Of a stretch of 64,000 nucleotides of DNA, positions 56,055-64,000 are shown in pieces. Both the position numbers and the translations under genes were made by a program. Numbering within the stretch: position 1 is the first letter of the stretch; each line of letters starts with the position of its first letter. Source of the stretch: Ziziphus jujuba (lineage: Eukaryota > Streptophyta > Magnoliopsida > Rosales > Rhamnaceae); contig NC_083389.1 in assembly GCF_031755915.1 (NCBI RefSeq), positions 22,877,001 through 22,941,000 of the forward strand, in the 5' to 3' direction. The notes beneath the pieces were generated by a model. The model did no database searches. It was not told the origin of the DNA and saw nothing but the letters and a program-made list of their open reading frames with translations.

Positions 56055-56594
56055 CAGTGACCAATTGTTGGTTGCTAAAAGTCTGTACAAATTGGTTGTT
56101 AGATATTAGAGTATTTAGTGACCCAAGTTTTGATGCTAAATATAAAGTAATAGTGACCAATTTAAACTATTCATGATTTTTCCAAATGTATAAAGAACTT
56201 AAGTGACCATCATGCTGGTTGATGTTAGTGGCTTTTAGTTACTAAGAAATTTAGTCTCAAAAAGTTATTTTTCAGCAACCAGAATATTGGTGGCTCATGA
56301 CTATAATAATGGTCACTTATACGACTTTAGGCTACAAATATTGATCAAAATGGTGATTTTCCAAACTTTGAAAGACTAAATTTTGGTCATTAAAAAATTA
56401 AAATTTGGTTTTTAAAACTTTCCAATTTTCGCAACCAATAGTTGTTTGGTGACTGAAAATAATTAGTTACCACCTTTTAACAACCATCAAATAACCACTT
56501 TTTTATTTTTTTCTCTCATTTTCTTTTATGACCAAAGCATACACTTTGAGCAACCAAAAGCGTGGTCACTAAAAATGATTTTTCTTGTTGTGAC
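56055..56594. mobile_element. CACTA-like end with AGTGACC or GGTCACT repeats
   Basis: At least eight motifs of AGTGACCAA or GGTCACTAAA type occur in both orientations. The right edge TTTTTCTTGTTGTG resembles a CACTA terminus (TTTTCTAGTAGTG). A matching left end was not found, so this may be one end only. It abuts a copia RNase H remnant. Confidence 0.5.
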
Positions 56595-57162
56595 ATTCAT
56601 AAGATGTTAAGAGAATTTTAAGGTATCTTTTGGGCACCTTATTGTTGGACTTCATTTAACTATATTAGGTATACTCAATCTTATTGGCTTTACTAATGCT
56701 GATTGGGTATCTAATACTGATGATTAGAAATCAACAAGTGGCTTTTGTATATTTCTCGGTCCTAATTTAATGTCATCAAATGCCAAGAAGCAAATTATAG
56801 TGCCTATGTCATCATGTGAATCCGAATATCACAATTTGGCTACTGCCACCATTGAGCTTCTATGGCTTGAATCCTTGCTGTGTGAGTTGCATGTTCGCTT
56901 TGTGTTAGCATCCTGTCATCTAATGTGACAATGAAAGTTCTATTACTTTGTCATACAATTCAGTTTTTAATGCCCAAATTAAACATATTGACATTGACTT
57001 TCACTTCGTTCGAGAGAAACTGTCGAACAAACATTTATCTGTTCATCATGTTCCTTCAATTGATCAGATAGCTGACCTCTTAACTAAACCACTATCTAAT
57101 CCAAGGCTCAAGTTTCTTCATTTCAAGTTGATTGTCATTGAATCACCTATTCGCCTGTGAGG
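56595..57162 (+). pseudogene. Copia RNase H remnant
   Basis: Plus frames read KSTSGFCIFLGPNLMSSNAKKQ, SSCESEYHNLATATIELLWLE, then after a frame change NSVFNAQIKHIDIDFHFVREK and VHHVPSIDQIADLLTKPLS. This is the C-terminal RNase H of copia pol. The upstream RT is absent, cut by the CACTA-like end. Two stops and a frameshift. Confidence 0.88.
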
Positions 57163-57342
57163 AAATATTAAGATAAGCATAATTTAGTTAGGTGATTAAG
57201 GTTGTTCAGTTAGCTTGAGTTGTTATCTTGTTAGATTAGTCTTATACTATTATTTGTAAATTGGCCAATTTATATTCTTATCTGATACTTGTAACTTTAA
57301 TTGTGAATCGATATACAAATATATATATATATATATATATAT
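57163..57342 (+). repeat. Probable copia 3' LTR fragment and (TA)n
   Basis: After the pol stop, GAGGAAATATTAAGATAAGC resembles a purine tract followed by an LTR start. The text runs to a (TA)n tract at 57317-57342. No LTR end was identified. Confidence 0.45.
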
Positions 57343-58560
57343 AGATTTTGTTCTTGTTCTATTTCTTACGTAGTATGACTAGTTTTCCCATCCAAGTTTT
57401 GCTCGAATGAAATTTGGATATCCGCAATATTTTCCATGTTATCATGAGCACCATCATCATCATAACCATTCCCTCATCAAGATCAGGTAGTGTTGAATGA
57501 CATGTGGATTCATACTCTCTTCTTTTTAGAATTTCTAGCTTAGTACTACATGCAGCCTTCAAATTATTCACAGCATACAAACCAACAACAAGCACATTAG
57601 CAATGTATGATAGATACATTTTACCATCTTCAATCCAAATTATTTAGTAAGCACATTATTTTTTCATGCTTAAACACAACATTAGGTAAGACATCGCAGA
57701 AATAGCATTATTTCCTACTTTCCCAAGCTAAAATCCTAGGAACCTCTACCTTCCGAATTCATAAGCCAAATTGCTTACTTAACTATGAAATTGTTCATAT
57801 CCCCATACCTCTAAGAAGATAAGACAATCACATGAGTATGAATTGATAATGAAATTATAGTTGCTCAATATGGGTTTAAGCAGGGTAATCTTATTTTAAA
57901 AACATATGCAAACCATGCAGATTGTATGTGCTTGGAAAATTAGTCCTCCAGCATGCCTTTCAAAGGAATCCCTTGTCATTTCATAAAACTCGTCCCCATT
58001 GATATACATTGAGATCTTCTAAATTGTTTAGAAGATATACTTGTTTAGGTTCCATTACAGTAACACTCTCTAATCCAAGCAATGCAAAGTCCAAAAAATA
58101 CAATAATGCCATCCACACAGCATCAACATCATCTTCAAATTTTGTTTTCAAAAATTTATCATGAACATCTGATAGTCTAATGAATTTGACATCCTCGAAT
58201 TTTATTTATTGTGTCAATGAAGATAGGAAATTACTTTCAAAGGATCCACATTTCAATTCAGCAATTAATGTGAATTCAACAATTAAGAATCACATTTACC
58301 TCCAAAGTTAAATTCTAACAAATGACGTTCAATGCACACCGCTATTCTAAATGGCATATGATGAACAATGGATTCAGAGATCTCACATTGCTCCAACTCA
58401 ATAAAATGGCCAAAGCATATTTTTTGAACACCTCAATGTCTTTCAAAATATTCATTAAATTGGGCTTTACATTCCATTGTACTCTTGGTTTTGCCTTTTG
58501 GAGGCTTAATATGTATTTTTCAATACCTTGTTTTTTGTTTTTTTCCTCATGCCCCATATA
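57343..58560 (-). pseudogene. DUF1985-like remnant of a DNA transposon
   Basis: On the minus strand the best part (about 58205-57975) reads FEDVKFIRLSDVHDKFLKTKFEDDVDAVW, ALLYFLDFALLG and NLEDLNVYQWGRVL, then after frame changes MTRDSFERHAGG and NLAYEF. This resembles the DUF1985 domain found with Ulp1-type proteases in plant MULE and CACTA transposons. No protease domain is seen. Stops are many. Confidence 0.5.
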
Positions 58561-60023
58561 AGCCTATTAAAACATTGTAAAAATTTAAACAAATAGAATG
58601 AAATATAATGCAATTAAAATACAAACTATTTAACAGTTTAAATAGTTTTGAGGCCGTTCAAATACATTCAAAACCATTCAAGAAAGGACTTTCTAATATT
58701 TAATGGTTTCAAAACAAATCCAAACCATTCAAGAACACAAACAATAAGGCATATATGATGCATCGACACCATTTAAAGCCATTCGAAACGATTTGAGATC
58801 ATTTTTTTTAATTTTTTGAAATGCCAATTGATATTCTATATTATGTTTTCAGTGGGTTCAAAGATCATTGAAACTTAATACGGAAAGTTATTGGGAATTT
58901 ATTTGGGTTCTCAAAATTGATATTTTCCCTTATTTAAAGAGGCTTTCAAATCCATCGGGGAATAACTTTTAAATTGGTTTTCTTTTCCTTCAAATTAACC
59001 ATTATAACCTCATTGTGAAACTTCAAAACCTATTACAATAATTTATAAACTCATTTTGGAACTCATTCAACTCTTGTCTTATGGTTATTATGTGAAATTG
59101 CATATTTAGAAACCCATTTTTAGAAGTTTCAAAACCCTTGTTTTTTTTAACCCATTCTATCCCATTACGACCATCACATCCAAAGATTTTATGTGACGAC
59201 AAACACATATTTCAACCCATCCATCCATCTAGTTTAAATAAATTTCAAGTGATAATTTTTTTTTAAAAAAAATATACACATTCATTCTTTTCTCTCACCT
59301 TAGTTGGCAGGTAGAGCTAAGGTGAATGATATCCTGGAGTAACTAGCATGCTTTACATGGTTTTGTAGTGCATGGTTTGCATAAGGCTTATAGTCATGAG
59401 GAAGAGAATGAATACGAGTAAACGAGAAGGTATCATGCAAATGAAGGGTTTTTTCTTTGACTGTAAAATTGAAAGAAGAGGTTAGAATTATTAGTTTTTA
59501 AGATGGAAGTCAAATTCCTTCTGTGCCCTTGTCTAGAGGTTATTACTTAAAATTTTCCTAATTTGTAGTATTAATCAATTGGTTTACAAAACACAGTGTG
59601 GTATCTATAATCATAGTTAAGGGGTTTATTTGTTATTTTAATAGTTTAAGAGGATTATTTGTAAATGATCAATAGTTAAGGGAGCTTTTATGTAATGTAC
59701 CCTAGCATTTATTTTAAAGTCTAACTTGTTAATATACAAAGAAGTAGTGCATATAACCATTTAGCAATATTGCCCATGTAACTTCTAATGATCATTTACA
59801 GCGTGAACCTAATACTTTATAGTTTTTGTCAATTGTTAAACAGGTTAATTTCATAAACAACTTCAGAAATTTGGTATAATTTAAAATAAAAAACTTTGTA
59901 TTTTTATCGTATCATTTACATCCCATATAGGAGATTGTTTTATTTTAAAATTAATAGACCAATGGTAAAATTTTTAGCTTTACTTCCTTACTCCTATGCA
60001 TTGAAAAACACATTTGTTAAGCT
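58561..60023. other. Intergenic
   Basis: A+T-rich. Repeated phrases of AACCATTCAA type occur at 58660-58740. No gene recognised. Confidence 0.5.
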
Positions 60024-60654
60024 TTTCTATAAGAAAATTATAGAACTACGTATTAAGAATTAGCAGATAACCATGTTTATAAGTATATACAGATCTATAT
60101 ACATGAATATATATAAAAAAAATAATAAATACTAAAATACAGATTAAATATATAAATACAAAATATGTATAAAAATGATATTAGAATTTCCAAACCTGTA
60201 TGTATGAGATTGAATGATTATGTGATACCACAATCTTTTTAAAACAAATTTCACCGCATCGATGCAGATGGCTCTATGAGGTTCATCTCCCAAGAAACAA
60301 CGGATTGACTTAGATTTCGAATATGACATCACCAAAATCTTCCACTTCGAATTATTATTACCTAAGCTTAACCACACTTATAGTATGCACACAATGCAAA
60401 CTAATAACAAAGCACCTCAAAAACTATTCCTTATTGCAATTCTTCTCCATATACCAAATGAGCGCTCCAAAAAGCTATATATAGCCTCATAACACCACCT
60501 CCCAAAAACCTAAACGAAAGGAAAAATTAGAAGTTATTATAACCCAATTAAAACCTACAAAGCATTCGTCAATGTCAAAACATGCCATCAATTCCCCATC
60601 AATGCAAAATGTTAAATCATTCAAACCAAAAAAAAAAAATGTTTAAATGTTACA
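60024..60654 (-). repeat. 3' LTR of a minus-strand copia element
   Basis: The minus-strand start is TGTAACATTTAAAC at 60654, right after the purine tract ATGTGGGGGT (60655-60666). Parts near 60031-60150 and 60390-60528 recur at 63575-63700 and 63890-64000. The outer end near 60024 is approximate. Confidence 0.65.
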
Positions 60655-61269
60655 ACCCCCACATGAATGATTTGACGACTAGGGATAATGTAGGACTCTA
60701 ATGGTAAAGCTCTACAGTTGGAATCTATATAGGATAGGTGGATGTTACTCTTTGATCCATCACTTATGAAACTATATTTACTTTACTGACTAATGGTAGA
60801 TATGATATCTTTGAACTATTTCATCGTTTGTGTAAATAATAATATAGCTCACACATAATTCCTTCTTGGTACACTGCAGCTCTCACTATTATGTTCATTT
60901 TAGCATTGAACACCTTTCTAGTTTTGTAAGAGTTTCTAAAGAATTGCACCCTTAACAATTCTCCTTTGAAGCCACCACTCTTCTATCTCACATATGTGAT
61001 TCTTATTTCTAATGTAATTAGCATGATTATACATAGATTACCAAACACATACATATAGGAATCATTAAAAGCATATTTCATGCTTAACCTTCATCTCTCA
61101 TTGTTTCATCGTAGGAACGGGCAGAGGATTAACCCCACAATGATCTTTACCAGTCTTTACAATTGTGTTCTCCCATTGAACCAAGATCTTGGGATCTGTA
61201 GTCAACTAAGTTGAGTTTCCATCATATCAACTTTTCTTATAGGCTTCAGTCCCATTTTCCCCGATGATT

Positions 61270-62050
61270 TCTCAATTAAATCTCTATTTAACCTTTTGTT
61301 TTATCAGGTCCACAATATTATCTTTCGACTTTATATAGTTTATCAAGATAACTCAAGTTGAGATTAACTGTCTAATGAATTTATGTCTACAATGAATGTG
61401 TCTAAACTTTCCATTATACATAATATTTTGTATTTTGCTGATCGTAGATTGACTATCACAATGTATACTTATAGCTAGCATAGGTTTAGTTAACTATCAC
61501 AATGTATACTTATTGCTAGCATAGGTTTAGCCTACTATGGGATATCCTCTAAGAATTAGCATAGTCTTTCAACCTCTTCACCATAGGTTCAACCTACCTT
61601 GGAATGTCCTTTAAGAATTAGCATAGTCTTTCAGCCCTTCACCCCATTTATCCGATGCAATGAACTCAAATTCCATTATGGATTGAGCTATAACAGTTTG
61701 TTTTAAGGACTTCTATGTTACGACTGCACCTGCTAATGTGAACATACAGCCACTTGTGGATTTCGAATGATATCTAATATTTAATTCGCATCGTTGTATC
61801 CTTCTAATACAATAGCATATTTTGTATAGTGCAGTCCGTAATCATGAATATATCATAAGTACCTTGATACTCTAATAATTTTGTTCCAATGATCTTTATT
61901 TGGATTACTTGTGTATCTACTTAGTCTGCTCAGAGTGTAGGCTATGTATGGTCTTGTCCAACTCATCAGGTATATCAAACTTCCAATCACCCTTGCATAT
62001 TCCACTTGAGATACACTTTCCCATTTATTCTTGGATAAATGTAAACTCAT
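61270..62050 (-). pseudogene. Copia RT end and RNase H
   Basis: The frame 62050-61853 reads [30 protein letters not shown] and [18 protein letters not shown]. RNase H follows in broken frames: EGYNDAN, MEFEFIASDKWGE, and HCDSQSTISKIQNIMYNGKFRHI with SKDNIVD near 61310. The ends of all catalytic blocks can be placed, but stops separate them. Confidence 0.82.
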
Positions 62051-62063
62051 ATCTATGGTCTAG

Positions 62064-62901
62064 CTATATTGGTATCATCTTTATTAAACTTAGACTAAAA
62101 ATGATTGCATTTGAAATCCTAGTGATTTTCACTCCTAAAATTACATTGGCAAGCCCTATATTTTTCATGTCAAATTTTAATTTTAATATGGATTTTATAG
62201 TTTGGACCATATTATCATCACTACCTACAATGAGTATATCATCTACATACAAACAAAGAATGATGTATCCATTCTCTATATCTTTTACATAAACACATTT
62301 GTCACACTCATTTATTTTAAATCTTTTATTTAGCATGACACTATCAAACTTTTGATGCCACTACTTTTAAGCTAGTTTTAGTCCATATAAGGATTTTACC
62401 AATCTACAGACTTTATTTTCTTGTCCTGGTACGGAGAAATCTTCAAGCTGCTCCATGTAGATCTCTTCATCAAAATCTCCATTAAGAAACATTATTTTAA
62501 CATCCATTTAATGTACTTCAAGATCCCGAAATGGAACGATTGCCAGTACCATCCTTATGGAATTTATTCTCCTTACTCATATGTATCAAAATAATTAAGG
62601 CCTTCTTGTTACTTGTACCCTTAATTACAAGCCTTGCCTTGTATTTATTTATAGTTCTATCTGCTTTCATTTTGCTTTTATATATCCATCTGCAACCCAA
62701 CGGTTTACAACCTGGAGGAAAATCTACTAATTCCAAGATGTGATTCTGCAAGATGGAATCAATCTCACTTTTTATGGCTTCTTTCCATAAATTCCTTTCT
62801 GGAGATTTACAGCTTCTTACAAGCTCTGAGGTTACTTTCTGGCATATAAGTAAGAAAATCCATACTGAAGAATTTTTTTCGTTATTACTCTCTTGATTCA
62901 T
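62064..62901 (-). pseudogene. Copia reverse transcriptase
   Basis: The frame 62901-62518 holds the RT start (SPERNLWKEAIKSEIDSILQ, LVDFPPGCKPLGCRWIYKSK, KYKARLVIKG). A damaged middle follows, where LYGLK text near 62395 can be read. The frame 62336-62064 has FKINECDKCVYVKDIENG and the catalytic LCLYVDDILIVGSDD. YVDD is intact, but frameshifts break the domain. Confidence 0.88.
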
Positions 62902-62981
62902 GTAAGCTCAACCTCAATCTCAATTTCAGTTTCCTATTCTTGATCATTATCATGATTATCTTCATTGATAACATCATATGT

Positions 62982-63221
62982 TCATTTAAACAAACTTGGT
63001 CCTTCTTCAAATTTATAAGGAAAAATGTGATCGAAAAATGATGTATTTCTCAATTCTATTATCGTGTTCTTATGTAGATCAAGAATTTCAGACCTATACA
63101 TAAGAAACCAAGATGCACTACTATTTTGAGCATAACCTATGAAGATGCAATCAACTGTTTTTGAACCTATTTTCACTTTCTTAGAAGTAGATACCATTAC
63201 TTTGGTCAGATAACCCCACAC
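62982..63221 (-). pseudogene. Copia post-integrase region
   Basis: An 80-codon minus frame reads KKVKIGSKTVDCIFIGYAQNSSA, FLMYRSEILDLHKNTIIELRNTSFF and DHIFPYK, typical of the segment after the integrase core in Tork-like copia elements. Confidence 0.85.
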
Positions 63222-63518
63222 TCATAAATATTTATAGGAAGGTTGTCTTCCTTTACAAAGGCTCATAGGGTGTCTTCACTAAATTCTTTTGGGGCACCTT
63301 ATATAAAAAGTAGTTCGCTAACAAAATAGCTTCCCCCTACAAGTTTTGAAATAAATCAGAATTTATTAACATTGCATTCATCATATCTTTCAAGGTACAA
63401 TTTTTCATTCAGCCACACAATTTGACTGTAGTGAATATGGTAGAGTAACTTCATGTCTAATACTATGTTCAACACAATACTCACTAAATGGAGTTACATA
63501 CTCACAACCATGATCACT

Positions 63519-63582
63519 TCTCATTACTTTAATCTTAAAATTATAAGAAATCTCATTACTTTAATCTTAAAATTATAAGAAA
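63519..63582. repeat. 32-bp tandem duplication at a copia junction
   Basis: TCTCATTACTTTAATCTTAA and 12 more bases occur twice in a row, at 63519 and 63551, right where the integrase homology ends. Confidence 0.92.
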
Positions 63583-64000
63583 TTATAGGACTACGTATTA
63601 AGAATTAGCGGATAACCATGTTTATAAATATATACAGATCTATACACATGAATATATATAAACAAATAACAAATACTTAAAATGCAAATTACATATAAAA
63701 AAAATAGTAATTAACAATAAATAATAATTAATATATATTAATATAACATAGTGGCCTTGGAATTTGATAAGCATTAAATAATATCAATATAATATTAGAT
63801 ATAAAAAATATAATTTAGAAAGTTAAACTCACTCTATATTTTAAAAAGTTAAAATATAAAATGAGTTCGAAACTTATTTTTAGATATTGGCACACAATGC
63901 AAACTAATAGCAAAGCATCTCAAAAGATATTTCTTATCCCAGTTCTTCTCTATATACCAAATAAGAGCTCCAAAATACCACCTCCCAAAAACCTAAACCG
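63583..64000 (-). repeat. LTR-like sequence matching the copia 3' LTR
   Basis: 63583-63700 and 63890-64000 parallel 60033-60150 and 60390-60528. The middle (63700-63885) does not match, so one copy has been replaced or deleted there. It runs off the right edge. Confidence 0.7.

Larger units (their letters stand above)
60655..63553 (-). mobile_element. Copia element pol region, minus strand, 5' part missing
   Basis: On the minus strand, from 63540: integrase end (KVMRSDHGCEYVTPFSEYC), post-integrase region (63221-62982), RT (62901-62064) and RNase H (about 61900-61270). The piece upstream of the integrase end is replaced at about 63582 by LTR-like sequence of the same family. Short direct repeats are visible at 61454 and 61495 (41-bp shift). 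Confidence 0.82.

Overview
The window reads as nuclear DNA of a flowering plant, most likely a dicot. It is strongly A+T-rich, has no bacterial-style gene packing, holds plant-type LTR retrotransposons primed by initiator-Met tRNA, plant LINEs, CACTA and hAT elements, and an intron-free plant-type cytosolic ribosomal protein gene with telo-box and site II promoter motifs. Species cannot be named. Only two host genes are supported: a 60S ribosomal protein L12 gene (36180-36680, +) and a 45-codon gene with its own TATA box (40725-40862, +). Everything else recognisable is transposon-derived and broken.

Layout. 1-7425: a minus-strand Ty3/gypsy gag is split by a plus-strand, internally deleted gypsy element (34-6495, target duplication TAAAG). 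That element holds a solo LTR of the same family (3363-4485, duplication CTAGC). 7426-10319: the 5' part of a Ty1/copia element, whose LTR holds another solo gypsy LTR (8409-9347), is cut at 10319 against a minus-strand LINE. 10312-20960: two minus-strand LINE remnants, the second split by a copia deletion derivative with both LTRs (14960-19950, duplication CAATA). 20960-30224: the 3' end and LTR of another copia-like element, split by a minus-strand gypsy element (23122-29667, duplication GGTTG). 30225-43169: the quieter island with the two genes, a solo gypsy LTR (33445-34592), a possible inverted-repeat element and a hAT-type nonautonomous element (38724-39815). 43173-46931: a degenerate CACTA element with a 28-bp GCGAC repeat array, GGCGAC hairpins and four tRNA-like cassettes. 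46935-64000: repeat-rich DNA with a short-LTR gypsy element (50263-54825, duplication GTAAT), a CACTA-like end, copia RNase H remnants, a DUF1985-like remnant and a minus-strand copia pol cut by the window edge.

The genes do not form a pathway. The window is mainly a record of insertion order, readable because at least seven insertions keep a direct target duplication. The main gypsy family has LTRs beginning TGATGAGAATC and ending TTCGTATCA. Its polyprotein reading frame passes through the polypurine tract into the 3' LTR, so every LTR, including solo ones, carries a relic of about 75 codons of the pol C-terminus. No LTR element here looks autonomous: each lacks protease, reverse transcriptase, RNase H or integrase parts, or carries stops and frameshifts. 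Boundaries were read by eye from repeat ends and target duplications; protein family calls are pattern recognition, not database results.
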